A stretch of DNA of 64,000 bases from JBGSUZ01 sp964404895 (GTDB lineage Bacteria > Bacillota > Clostridia > Peptostreptococcales > Acidaminobacteraceae): positions 18,309 through 82,308 of the forward strand of contig CAYOLV010000008.1 of the NCBI GenBank assembly GCA_964404895.1, given 5' to 3'. Positions 24,474 through 33,257 of this stretch are shown piece after piece (position 1 is the first letter of the stretch; each line of letters begins with the position of its first letter). A program made the position numbers and the translations under genes. Below the pieces are notes generated by a model, which saw nothing but the letters and a program-made list of their open reading frames with translations, was not told where the DNA came from and searched no databases.

Positions 24474-27400
24474 TTGTTAGAGTTCAATAATTTTGACTCC
24501 ATTAAGATTGGCTTAGCTTCTCCGGACAAGATCAGATCTTGGTCTAAAGGAGAAGTCAAGAAACCTGAGACAATCAACTACAGAACTCTCAAACCTGAGA
24601 AAGAGGGTCTTTTCTGTGAAAAGATCTTTGGACCAACAAAGGATTGGGAATGTCACTGTGGTAAATACAAGCGCGTTAGATACAAAGGCGTTGTCTGCGA
24701 TCGCTGCGGCGTTGAAGTTACCAAAGCGAAAGTAAGACGCGAGAGAATGGGCCATATCGAGCTTGCTGCTCCGGTATCCCATATCTGGTACTTTAAAGGG
24801 ATCCCATCAAAAATGGGTATACTTCTCGACATGTCTCCGAGATCTCTGGAAAAAGTATTGTACTTTGCTTCTTATATCGTTACAGATTCAGGAGATACTT
24901 CTTTAACCGAGAAGCAGCTCTTGACTGAAAAAGAATACCAAGAGTACAAGGATAAGTACGGACATGGTTTCAGAGCTGCAATGGGCGCTGAAGCAGTCAA
25001 GGAAATTCTCGATAAAATTGATTTAGAATCACTTTCTGAAGAACTCAGAGCAAGACTTGAGGACAGTTCCGGTCAAAAGAGAATTCGTGCGATCAGACGT
25101 CTTGAGGTAGTAGAAGCGTTCAGAAAATCAGGCAACAACCCTTCTTGGATGATCCTTGATGTGGTTCCAGTTATTCCTCCGGACCTTCGTCCGATGGTTC
25201 AGTTGGATGGTGGCCGTTTCGCAACATCTGACCTTAACGATCTCTATAGAAGAGTCATTAACAGAAACAATCGTCTTAAGAGACTTCTTGAACTCGGCGC
25301 TCCTGACATTATCGTCAGAAACGAAAAGAGAATGCTTCAAGAAGCCGTGGATGCCCTTATCGACAACGGTCGTAGAGGCAGACCTGTAACGGGTCCTGGT
25401 AACAGACCACTTAAGTCACTTTCTGATATGCTCAAAGGTAAACAAGGACGTTTCAGACAAAACCTTCTCGGTAAACGTGTTGACTACTCTGGTCGTTCGG
25501 TTATCGTCGTTGGTCCAGAACTTAAGTTCTACCAATGTGGTCTTCCAAAGAAAATGGCTCTTGAACTCTTCAAACCATTCATTATGAAAAAACTCGTTAA
25601 GGACGGTCACGTTCATAACATTAAGAGTGCTAAACGAATGGTCGAACGTGCAAAACCAGAAGTATGGGATATCGTTGAAGATTGTATCAAAGAACATCCA
25701 GTGCTCCTGAACCGTGCACCTACGCTCCACAGACTTGGTATTCAAGCTTTTGAACCAGTACTCGTTGAAGGAAAAGCAATTAAACTTCACCCATTGGTTT
25801 GTACAGCTTACAACGCCGACTTCGATGGAGACCAAATGGCGGTTCACGTTCCTTTATCTGTTGAAGCACAAGCAGAAGCAAGATTCCTTATGCTTTCAGT
25901 CAACAATATCTTGGCACCTAAAGATGGTTCGCCAATTACCACTCCTACACAGGATATGGTTCTCGGTGCTTACTACCTGACAATCGATATTGAAGGCGTT
26001 ACAGGGGAAGGGATGATCTTCAAAGATTTCGATGAAATGATGCTTGCTTACGACAATAAAGCAGTGGATCTTCACGCAAAAGTCAAAGTCAGAATGGCTG
26101 ACAAACGCGGCGAAGGAACAATCTTAGTTGAAAGTACTGTAGGACGTTTTATCTTCAATGAAAACATTCCTCAAGACCTTGGTTTTGTTAATCGTAAAGA
26201 AGATGTCAATGCACTTGAGATTGACTTCCTTTGTACGAAGAAGAAGCTCGAGGAAATCATCGCAAAATGTTTTAAAGTGCATGGTAATACCGTTACGGCT
26301 ATCATGCTTGACCATATTAAAGAAATGGGCTTCAAATACTCAACAAAAGGTGCTATCACCGTATCCGTATCGGATATGATCGTTCCAGAAGAGAAGAAAT
26401 TGCTCATCGAAGAAGCGAGAAACACGGTTGAGAAATACCAAAAAGCGTATAGAAGAGGTCTTATTTCAGACGAAGAACGTTATGAGAAAATCATTCAAAC
26501 GTGGACAAAAACCACAGACGATGTAACAGATGCTCTTATGGCGAACCTCGACAGACTTAATAACATCAAAATCATGGCTCACTCCGGTGCCCGTGGTAGT
26601 AAAAACCAAATTCGTCAGCTTGCCGGCATGCGTGGTCTGATGGCCAATGCATTAGGTAAAACGGTAGAGATTCCAATCGTTTCGAACTTCCGTGAAGGTC
26701 TTTCGGTACTGGAGTACTTCATCTCTACAACAGGTGCTCGTAAAGGTCTTGCCGATACAGCCCTTCGTACAGCTGACTCAGGTTACTTGACACGTCGTTT
26801 GGTTGACGTTTCACAAGATGTAATCGTTAGAGATATAGATTGTGGTACAAAAGACGGTATTTGGGTAAGTACATTCAGGGATGGAAATGAAATCATCGAA
26901 GTTCTTGAAGAAAGACTCTTAGGCAGATATCCAGTTAATGATATCTACCATCCAGAAACTGGCGATATGGTAGCTTCTTCAGATGTAATGATTACAGATG
27001 AAATTGCAGCTAGTATTGTTGGCTCAGGGATTGACAGAGTGTTTGTACGTTCTGTACTCGGTTGTGAAACACCTTATGGTGTATGTAGCAAGTGTTACGG
27101 CATCAACTTGGCAAATGGTAAATCTGTCAATGTTGGGGAAGCGGTAGGAATCATCGCAGCGCAGTCTATCGGTGAACCTGGTACACAGCTTACAATGCGT
27201 ACGTTCCATACCGGTGGTGTTGCCGGCGGCGATATCACGCAAGGTCTTCCAAGGGTTGAGGAGCTTTTCGAAGCTCGTAAACCGAAAGGTCAAGCAGTCA
27301 TTGCTGAAGTTGCTGGTACAGTATCCTTTAGAGAAACTAAGAAGAAAAAAGAGGTTGTTATCACTTCACCTTCTGGCGAGCAAAGCATTTCACAAATCAT

Positions 27401-27974
27401 CTTCGGTTCTAGAGTTAGAGTTAAAGATGGTGAAACAGTTGAAGCTGGCGATTTGATTACAGATGGTTCGGTTAACCCGCATGATCTTCTTAGAGTTAAG
27501 GGTATCACTGGTGTGCAAGAGTACATTACAAAAGAAGTTCAAAGAGTTTACCGCCTCCAAGGGGTTGATATCAATGACAAGCATATCGAGGTTATCGTTA
27601 AGCAAATGCTTTCGAAAATCAAAATCGATGAGCCGGGCGATACAACAATGTTGCCAGGCGGCGTCCTTGGTTATAAAGAATTCCTTGAAGAAAATAGACA
27701 TATCAGAGAAAATGCTGGTGTTGAAGCCCAAGGAAGCAGAACGCTTCTCGGTATCACTAAAGCCTCTCTTGCAACAGAATCATTCTTATCGGCAGCGTCA
27801 TTCCAAGAGACAACAAGAGTTCTTACTGAAGCCGCAATCAATGGCAAAGAAGATCGCTTGATCGGCCTTAAAGAAAACGTTATCATCGGTAAACTGATTC
27901 CAGCAGGAACTGGTATGAAGAAGTACAAAGAAATTGCGATTCAGCCGACAGAAGAGATTGACACAGATTTCTAG
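24474..27974 (+). CDS. rpoC: RNA polymerase subunit beta'
   Basis: 1166 residues. The N-terminal zinc finger is CHCGKYKRVRYKGVVCDRC, the catalytic magnesium motif is NADFDGDQMAVH, and the trigger-loop region is recognisable near GEPGTQLTMRTFHTGG. TTG start at 24474 with GAAGGGAGTGG upstream. It follows rpoB after 29 nt. No large lineage-specific insertion is visible. Confidence 0.98.
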   Translation: MLEFNNFDSIKIGLASPDKIRSWSKGEVKKPETINYRTLKPEKEGLFCEKIFGPTKDWECHCGKYKRVRYKGVVCDRCGVEVTKAKVRRERMGHIELAAPVSHIWYFKGIPSKMGILLDMSPRSLEKVLYFASYIVTDSGDTSLTEKQLLTEKEYQEYKDKYGHGFRAAMGAEAVKEILDKIDLESLSEELRARLEDSSGQKRIRAIRRLEVVEAFRKSGNNPSWMILDVVPVIPPDLRPMVQLDGGRFATSDLNDLYRRVINRNNRLKRLLELGAPDIIVRNEKRMLQEAVDALIDNGRRGRPVTGPGNRPLKSLSDMLKGKQGRFRQNLLGKRVDYSGRSVIVVGPELKFYQCGLPKKMALELFKPFIMKKLVKDGHVHNIKSAKRMVERAKPEVWDIVEDCIKEHPVLLNRAPTLHRLGIQAFEPVLVEGKAIKLHPLVCTAYNADFDGDQMAVHVPLSVEAQAEARFLMLSVNNILAPKDGSPITTPTQDMVLGAYYLTIDIEGVTGEGMIFKDFDEMMLAYDNKAVDLHAKVKVRMADKRGEGTILVESTVGRFIFNENIPQDLGFVNRKEDVNALEIDFLCTKKKLEEIIAKCFKVHGNTVTAIMLDHIKEMGFKYSTKGAITVSVSDMIVPEEKKLLIEEARNTVEKYQKAYRRGLISDEERYEKIIQTWTKTTDDVTDALMANLDRLNNIKIMAHSGARGSKNQIRQLAGMRGLMANALGKTVEIPIVSNFREGLSVLEYFISTTGARKGLADTALRTADSGYLTRRLVDVSQDVIVRDIDCGTKDGIWVSTFRDGNEIIEVLEERLLGRYPVNDIYHPETGDMVASSDVMITDEIAASIVGSGIDRVFVRSVLGCETPYGVCSKCYGINLANGKSVNVGEAVGIIAAQSIGEPGTQLTMRTFHTGGVAGGDITQGLPRVEELFEARKPKGQAVIAEVAGTVSFRETKKKKEVVITSPSGEQSISQIIFGSRVRVKDGETVEAGDLITDGSVNPHDLLRVKGITGVQEYITKEVQRVYRLQGVDINDKHIEVIVKQMLSKIKIDEPGDTTMLPGGVLGYKEFLEENRHIRENAGVEAQGSRTLLGITKASLATESFLSAASFQETTRVLTEAAINGKEDRLIGLKENVIIGKLIPAGTGMKKYKEIAIQPTEEIDTDF

Positions 27975-27993
27975 ACACAGCCTTGAATTTTAA

Positions 27994-28022
27994 TTGACAG
28001 CTAAGGGAAACGGTGCTATCAT
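27994..28022 (+). promoter_or_regulatory. Promoter before the L7Ae-rpsL operon
   Basis: TTGACA at 27994-27999 and TATCAT at 28017-28022, spacer 17 bp. The -10 lies between the arms of a perfect inverted repeat. Confidence 0.6.
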
Positions 28023-28051
28023 GTTATAGTGTGCACGGCGGCACCGTTTCC
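28006..28051. repeat. Perfect 11-bp inverted repeat over the promoter
   Basis: GGAAACGGTGC at 28006-28016 and GCACCGTTTCC at 28041-28051, 24 bp apart. One arm lies in the promoter spacer and the other just after the expected start site, so it could be an operator or, in rpoC read-through RNA, a hairpin. There is no T run after it. Confidence 0.7.
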
Positions 28052-28081
28052 ATTCGATTAATGAAGAGGAGGCGTTTAGGT

Positions 28082-28324
28082 ATGCTGGAAATCGATTCAA
28101 ATGCCCAAATTCGAGTAGGGATCAAGCAATCGTCCAGAGCCATAGCTGAAGGCAGGGCCAGCAAAGTATTTGTGGCCAAAGACGCAGATGTTTCCGTTGT
28201 AAATAAGGTATTGGAATTGGCAAAAGCCAATGATGTACCGGTCGAACTCGTCGAAACCATGAGGTTGCTCGGCAGAGTTTGTAAAATTGACGTTGGTGCT
28301 GCGACTGCAGTAATATTAAAATAA
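28082..28324 (+). CDS. rplGB: L7Ae-family K-turn RNA-binding protein
   Basis: 80 residues with the L7Ae/L30e fold pattern: SSRAIAEGRASKVFVAKDAD then VPVELVETMRLLGRVCKIDVGAATAVI. Bacillus homologues (YbxF/RplGB) bind kink-turn RNAs; their role is unclear. The ATG at 28082 follows AGAGGAGGCG. It precedes rpsL, the usual position between rpoC and rpsL. Confidence 0.92.
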   Translation: MLEIDSNAQIRVGIKQSSRAIAEGRASKVFVAKDADVSVVNKVLELAKANDVPVELVETMRLLGRVCKIDVGAATAVILK

Positions 28325-28359
28325 TAAATACCATCGAAAAAAAGAAAGGAGGTGCACGA

Positions 28360-28782
28360 ATGCCTACTATTAACCAATTAGTGAGAAAAGGTAGAGAGCA
28401 GCAAGTAACGAAATCAACTTCGCCAGCTCTTCAAAGAACTTTCAATACCCTCAAGAGAACACCTGTTAAACAAAGCGCGCCACAAAAAAGAGGCGTATGT
28501 ACTTCTGTTAAAACAGTTACTCCTAAGAAACCAAACTCGGCTCTTAGAAAAGTTGCAAGGGTTAGACTTTCAAACGGTATGGAAGTTACAGCTTACATTC
28601 CTGGGATTGGCCACAACCTTCAAGAACATAGCGTTGTCTTGATCAGAGGTGGTAGAGTCAAAGACTTACCAGGGGTTAGATACCATATTGTCAGAGGCGT
28701 GTTGGATACATCTGGCGTTGCAAACAGATTACAATCACGTTCTAAGTATGGTGCTAAGAGACCTAAAGTCAAAAAGAGCTAA
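28360..28782 (+). CDS. rpsL: 30S ribosomal protein S12
   Basis: 140 residues; decoding-centre protein. KRGVCTSVKTVTPKKPNSAL is the universal S12 motif. The two lysines associated with streptomycin resistance when mutated (TPKKPNS and the later VRGGRVKDLPG-like segment, here IRGGRVKDLPG) appear wild type. RBS AAAGGAGGTG. Confidence 0.98.
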   Translation: MPTINQLVRKGREQQVTKSTSPALQRTFNTLKRTPVKQSAPQKRGVCTSVKTVTPKKPNSALRKVARVRLSNGMEVTAYIPGIGHNLQEHSVVLIRGGRVKDLPGVRYHIVRGVLDTSGVANRLQSRSKYGAKRPKVKKS

Positions 28783-28802
28783 TCTTGCTTAAGACAAAAA
28801 TT

Positions 28803-28832
28803 GCCTCTTCCTATGCAGGAAGGGGCTTTATA
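28803..28832 (+). terminator. Hairpin between rpsL and rpsG
   Basis: GCCTCTTCCT pairs imperfectly with AGGAAGGGGC, followed by TTTATAT. A weak terminator, attenuator or processing site in a 185-bp gap that otherwise shows no gene. Confidence 0.5.
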
Positions 28833-28967
28833 TAGTTTAACATTTTGTTAATTTATATTGTTAAGGCTAGCTACAATGAAACACACTATATATTGTTAGG
28901 TGCACAACGGCATAATTACTATGTCGAGTACCGATGATGAATTTAATCATTCTAGGAGGGAAGTACA

Positions 28968-29438
28968 GTGCCAAGAAAAGGTAATATTCCAAAAAGAGAG
29001 GTCCTTGCGGATCCAGTTTACAACAGCAAAGTTGTAACAAAGCTTATCAATGCCATCATGTACGATGGTAAAAAAGGTGTCGCTCAACACATCGTTTACG
29101 GAGCATTCGACATGATCGCTGAGAAAACAGGCAAAAATGCCGTAGATGTTTTCGAAGACGCCATGAACAACATCATGCCTGTTCTTGAAGTTAAAGCAAG
29201 ACGTGTTGGTGGTTCTAACTATCAAGTTCCAGTAGAAGTAAGACCAGAAAGAAGACAAACACTTGGTCTTAGATGGCTCGTCACTTACACAAGAAAAAGA
29301 GGCGAGAACACTATGATGGAAAGATTAGCAAAAGAGCTTATGGACGCTGCTAACAATACGGGTGCTTCTGTTAAGAAAAGAGAAGATACTCATAAAATGG
29401 CTGAAGCTAACAAAGCGTTTGCACACTACAGATGGTAG
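28968..29438 (+). CDS. rpsG: 30S ribosomal protein S7
   Basis: 156 residues, standard length. It nucleates assembly of the 30S head and binds 16S rRNA. Recognised by MPRKGNIPKREVLADPVYNS and the GGSNYQVPVEVRPERR segment. GTG start with TAGGAGGG upstream. Confidence 0.97.
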   Translation: MPRKGNIPKREVLADPVYNSKVVTKLINAIMYDGKKGVAQHIVYGAFDMIAEKTGKNAVDVFEDAMNNIMPVLEVKARRVGGSNYQVPVEVRPERRQTLGLRWLVTYTRKRGENTMMERLAKELMDAANNTGASVKKREDTHKMAEANKAFAHYRW

Positions 29439-29447
29439 AATTTTATT

Positions 29448-29481
29448 CACTGCCCGAGTCGCCCGATGCGGCTCGGCAGTG
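29448..29481 (+). promoter_or_regulatory. Strong hairpin between rpsG and fusA
   Basis: CACTGCCCGAGTCGC (29448-29462) pairs with GCGGCTCGGCAGTG (29468-29481): about 13 pairs with one bulge and one mismatch around a 5-nt loop. There is no U run, so it is more likely a processing, stability or translational element than a terminator. Confidence 0.6.
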
Positions 29482-29506
29482 GTTATAATCAAGGGAGGAC
29501 TAAGAT

Positions 29507-31573
29507 ATGTCAAGAGCTTTCTCGTTAGCAATGACAAGAAACATTGGTATCATGGCCCATATCGATGCTGGTAAAACAACGACTACAGAACGTATTCTTT
29601 ATTATACTGGTATAACCCACAAAATTGGTGAGGTACATGATGGTGCCGCAACAATGGACTGGATGGAGCAGGAGCAGGAGAGAGGTATCACAATTACTTC
29701 CGCTGCAACAACATGCCAATGGAAAGACCATAGAGTTAACATTATCGATACACCGGGACACGTTGACTTCACAGTTGAAGTTGAACGTTCACTTCGTGTA
29801 CTTGATGGCGCAGTATCTGTATTCTGTGCAAAAGGTGGCGTTGAGCCTCAATCAGAAACTGTTTGGAGACAAGCGGTAAGATACGGCGTACCTAGAATGG
29901 CGTACGTCAATAAGATGGATATTACAGGTGCAGACTTCGATAGAGTTGTCTTCATGATGCATGACCGTCTTAAAGCAAACGCAGTTCCAATTCAATTACC
30001 TATCGGCGCAGAAGACAAATTTATCGGTATCATCACATTGCTTGATATGAAAGCAACTATGTTCAAAGATGATCTTGGTAAAGAAGTTGAAATTGCTGAA
30101 ATTCCTGCAGATATGCTTGAAAAAGCAAAAGCTGCTAGATTAAAAATGGTTGAAGCGGCTGCTGAAGCGGACGAAGAATTAACTATGAAATACCTTGAAG
30201 GTGAAGAACTCACTAACGAAGAGATTATGATGGGTCTTAGAAAAGGCTGTATCGCAAATCTTGTTGTTCCAGTGCTTTGTGGTTCATCTTATAAAAATAA
30301 AGGCGTTCAGCTTATGTTGGATGCAGTTATTGACTTCATGCCATCACCACTTGATATCGAAGCTATTAAAGGTATCGATGAAGACGGCGAAGAAGATTCA
30401 AGACCTGCTGATGATAATGCACCATTCTCAAGCTTAGCGTTCAAAATCATGACAGACCCATTTGTTGGTCGTTTGTCATTCTTCAGAGTTTACTCTGGTA
30501 CAATTGATTCAGGTTCTTCTTGCCTTAATTCTACTAAGAATAAGAAAGAAAGAATGGGTCGTATCCTTCAAATGCATGCCAATAAGCGTGAAGAAATCGA
30601 AAAGGTTTACTCAGGTGATATCGCTGCAGCTGTTGGTTTAAAATACACTACAACTGGTGATACACTTTGTGACGAAGACCACGTGATCATTCTTGAATCA
30701 ATGGACTTCCCAGAGCCAGTTATCCGTGTTGCAATCGAGCCTAAAACTAAAGCTGGTCAAGAAAAAATGGGTGTTGCTTTATCGAAACTTGCTGAAGAAG
30801 ATCCTACTTTCAAGACTTATACAGACGAAGAAACAGGCCAAACAATCATCGCTGGTATGGGTGAGCTTCACCTCGAAATCATCGTTGACCGTCTTCTTAG
30901 AGAATTCAAAGTAGAAGCAAACGTTGGCGCACCACAAGTTGCATATAAAGAAACAATTGTCGGCTCTGCTGAAGTTGATTACAAATATGCGAAGCAATCA
31001 GGTGGTAAAGGTCAATACGGTCACGTTAAGATCAGAGTTAAAGCGAACGAGCCTGGCGTTGGTTACACATTCGAATCTACAATTACTGGCGGATCTATTC
31101 CAAAAGAATACATCGAGCCTGCTAATCAAGGTATGAAAGGCGCTCTTGCTGCTGGTATCCTTGCTGGTTTCGAAGTTATTGACGTTCATGCTGAACTTTA
31201 CGACGGTTCTTACCATGACGTCGACTCATCTGAAATGGCCTTCAAACTTGCTGGTTCTATGGCAATGAAAGAAGCCCTCAGAAAAGCTAAATCTATCCTT
31301 CTTGAGCCTTACATGAAGGTTGAAGTTACAGTTCCAGACGATTACCTCGGTGACGTTATGGGTAACCTTAACTCTAGACGTGGTAAGCTCGAAGGTATGG
31401 AAATGGTTCACGGTAACCAAGTTATCCGTGCCCACGTTCCACTTTCAGAAATGTTTGGTTATGCAACTGAACTTCGTTCAATGTCTCAAGGTCGTGGTAC
31501 TTACACTATGCTCTTCAGCCACTACGAACAAGTTCCAAACAACATCGCTGAAAAAATCATGGGTAACAAGTAA
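29507..31573 (+). CDS. fusA: Elongation factor G
   Basis: 688-residue translocase GTPase: P-loop AHIDAGKTTTTERIL, switch II DTPGHVDF, NKMD base-recognition motif, and domains II-V in the usual order. It also helps RRF split ribosomes. RBS GGGAGGA. It lies between rpsG and tuf2 in the classic str operon. Confidence 0.98.
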   Translation: MSRAFSLAMTRNIGIMAHIDAGKTTTTERILYYTGITHKIGEVHDGAATMDWMEQEQERGITITSAATTCQWKDHRVNIIDTPGHVDFTVEVERSLRVLDGAVSVFCAKGGVEPQSETVWRQAVRYGVPRMAYVNKMDITGADFDRVVFMMHDRLKANAVPIQLPIGAEDKFIGIITLLDMKATMFKDDLGKEVEIAEIPADMLEKAKAARLKMVEAAAEADEELTMKYLEGEELTNEEIMMGLRKGCIANLVVPVLCGSSYKNKGVQLMLDAVIDFMPSPLDIEAIKGIDEDGEEDSRPADDNAPFSSLAFKIMTDPFVGRLSFFRVYSGTIDSGSSCLNSTKNKKERMGRILQMHANKREEIEKVYSGDIAAAVGLKYTTTGDTLCDEDHVIILESMDFPEPVIRVAIEPKTKAGQEKMGVALSKLAEEDPTFKTYTDEETGQTIIAGMGELHLEIIVDRLLREFKVEANVGAPQVAYKETIVGSAEVDYKYAKQSGGKGQYGHVKIRVKANEPGVGYTFESTITGGSIPKEYIEPANQGMKGALAAGILAGFEVIDVHAELYDGSYHDVDSSEMAFKLAGSMAMKEALRKAKSILLEPYMKVEVTVPDDYLGDVMGNLNSRRGKLEGMEMVHGNQVIRAHVPLSEMFGYATELRSMSQGRGTYTMLFSHYEQVPNNIAEKIMGNK

Positions 31574-31584
31574 TCTTGAAATTA

Positions 31585-31612
31585 GGGGCGATAGGCTCTA
31601 TCGCCTCTTTAT
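31585..31612 (+). terminator. Attenuator-like hairpin between fusA and tuf2
   Basis: GGGGCGATAG pairs with CTATCGCCTC around GCT (one mismatch at the base), followed by TTTATA. It lies 30 nt before the tuf2 start with no new promoter between, so read-through must occur. Confidence 0.6.
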
Positions 31613-31641
31613 AAATTAAAAATTAAGGGAGGATTTCCACA

Positions 31642-32835
31642 ATGGCTAAGCAAAAGTTTGAAAGAAATAAGCCACACGTTAACATCGGTACAATCGGCCA
31701 CGTTGACCACGGTAAAACAACTCTTACAGCAGCAATCACAAAAACACTTCACGAGAGATACGGTCTTGGTGCTGCAGTAGACTTCGCAAACATCGATAAG
31801 GCTCCTGAAGAAAGAGAAAGAGGTATCACTATCTCTACAGCTCACGTTGAGTACGAAACACCAGCTAGACATTACGCTCACGTTGACTGCCCAGGACATG
31901 CCGACTACGTTAAGAACATGATCACAGGCGCAGCACAAATGGATGGATCTATCCTCGTTGTATCTGCAGCAGATGGTCCAATGCCACAAACAAGAGAACA
32001 TATCCTTCTTGCTCGTCAAGTAGGCGTTCCATACATCGTAGTATTCTTAAACAAATGTGACATGGTAGACGATGAAGAACTTCTTGAGTTAGTAGAAATG
32101 GAAATCAGAGATCTTCTTTCAGTATACGACTTCCCAGGCGATGATACACCAATCATCAGAGGCTCAGCTCTTCTTGCATTAGAAGATCCAAGCAGTGCAT
32201 GGGGCGACAAAATCGTAGAGATGTTCAACATCATCGACGAATACATCCCAGAACCAGAAAGAGACATCGACAAACCATTCTTAATGCCAGTCGAGGACGT
32301 TTTCTCAATCACAGGTAGAGGAACAGTAGCTACAGGTAGAATTGAAAGAGGTATCGTAAAGGTATCAGAAGAAGTAGAAATCGTTGGTCTTGCAGAAGAG
32401 AAGAGAAAAGTAGTTGTAACAGGGGTAGAAATGTTCAAGAAACTTCTTGATGAAGGTAGAGCGGGCGATAACATCGGCGCACTTCTTAGAGGCGTACAAA
32501 GAACAGACATCGAAAGAGGTCAAGTTCTTGCAAAGCCGGGTTCAGTAAACCCACATACAGAGTTCCTTGCACAAGTATACGTACTTAAGAAAGAAGAAGG
32601 CGGCAGACATACACCATTCTTCAATGGTTACAGACCACAATTCTTCTTCAGAACAACAGACGTAACAGGCGCAGCAGCACTTCCAGAAGGCGTAGAAATG
32701 TGTATGCCTGGCGATAACATCGAAATGGTAATCACACTCATTTCACCAATCGCAATCGAAGAAGGTCTTAAGTTCTCAATCCGTGAAGGCGGCAGAACAG
32801 TAGGCGCAGGTTCAGTAGTTAAGATTATCAAATAG
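31642..32835 (+). CDS. tuf: Elongation factor Tu, copy 2
   Basis: 397 residues, identical in protein sequence to copy 1 at 15395-16588 and nearly identical in DNA. This is the str-operon copy after fusA. The same GTPase motifs are intact. The ribosome site GGGAGGA and leader differ from copy 1, so the identity is limited to the ORF. Followed by another hairpin cluster starting at its stop codon. Confidence 0.98.
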   Translation: MAKQKFERNKPHVNIGTIGHVDHGKTTLTAAITKTLHERYGLGAAVDFANIDKAPEERERGITISTAHVEYETPARHYAHVDCPGHADYVKNMITGAAQMDGSILVVSAADGPMPQTREHILLARQVGVPYIVVFLNKCDMVDDEELLELVEMEIRDLLSVYDFPGDDTPIIRGSALLALEDPSSAWGDKIVEMFNIIDEYIPEPERDIDKPFLMPVEDVFSITGRGTVATGRIERGIVKVSEEVEIVGLAEEKRKVVVTGVEMFKKLLDEGRAGDNIGALLRGVQRTDIERGQVLAKPGSVNPHTEFLAQVYVLKKEEGGRHTPFFNGYRPQFFFRTTDVTGAAALPEGVEMCMPGDNIEMVITLISPIAIEEGLKFSIREGGRTVGAGSVVKIIK

Positions 32836-32918
32836 TTTGTTCGCGAAGTGAACAAACCCCGAAAGGTGTTCGCATAGCGAACAACGAAAGGGTAATCGAT
32901 TCTTTCGAGAATCACCCA
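32835..32918 (+). repeat. Hairpin cluster after tuf2
   Basis: GTTTGTTCGC-GAA-GTGAACAAAC at 32835-32857 begins at the last base of the stop codon. TGTTCGC-ATA-GCGAACA follows at 32867-32883 and GATTCT-TTCG-AGAATC at 32898-32913, the last enclosed by GGGT/ACCC. This resembles the tuf1 3' cluster in design but not in sequence, apart from the GTTTGTTC/GAA element. Confidence 0.7.
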
Positions 32919-32970
32919 TCGCCAATGTTCTTCTTTAATAGAAGAAAGCAGGCATCTGACAGAATTTTGA

Positions 32971-33000
32971 AAGGGCTAGGTACAACACTAGCCCTTTTTA
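32971..33000 (+). terminator. Terminator after tuf2
   Basis: AAGGGCTAG pairs with CTAGCCCTT, followed by TTTA. It closes the str operon. Confidence 0.85.
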
Positions 33001-33029
33001 AAATGTGCAAAAAATATTTAAAAAAGCAC

Positions 33030-33058
33030 TTGTAATCCATCGCGCTAGCAGGTATACT
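33030..33058 (+). promoter_or_regulatory. Promoter of the S10 operon
   Basis: TTGTAA at 33030-33035 and TATACT at 33053-33058, spacer 17 bp; start about 190 nt before rpsJ. Confidence 0.65.
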
Positions 33059-33064
33059 GATATA

Positions 33065-33245
33065 GCGTGTTTGATTTGCGATGACGCAGAAGGTTACCGG
33101 GGACGCCTAGGAAAAATTTCTGCTGAGTATGTCCAATCAAAGAATTGGGCGACTGAAGTCTCATTTTGCTCCATCATACCTGATACGCCAGGGTGAGTGT
33201 GCTAAGACTTCTGTCGTATGTGTAAGTGTAACGTACGATAAAAGG
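33065..33245 (+). promoter_or_regulatory. Long leader before rpsJ, candidate cis-regulatory RNA
   Basis: About 190 nt of non-coding leader. GCAGAA (33087-33092) can pair with TTCTGC around 33117-33122, enclosing a G-rich segment. TCGTA (33214-33218) pairs with TACGA (33234-33238) directly before the AAAGGAGGG ribosome site. An ORF that can be read here has no ribosome site and is rejected. Many bacteria regulate this operon through a leader; I cannot match this one to a named family with confidence. Confidence 0.5.
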
Positions 33246-33257
33246 AGGGTATTACAA

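Noticed and set aside
24227..24490. Plus-strand open frame across the rpoB-rpoC junction
   Set aside because: It lies in another frame over the acidic tail of rpoB and has no ribosome site.
33129..33257. N-terminal extension of rpsJ
   Set aside because: It has no ribosome site and lies in the leader; S10 is 100-105 residues.
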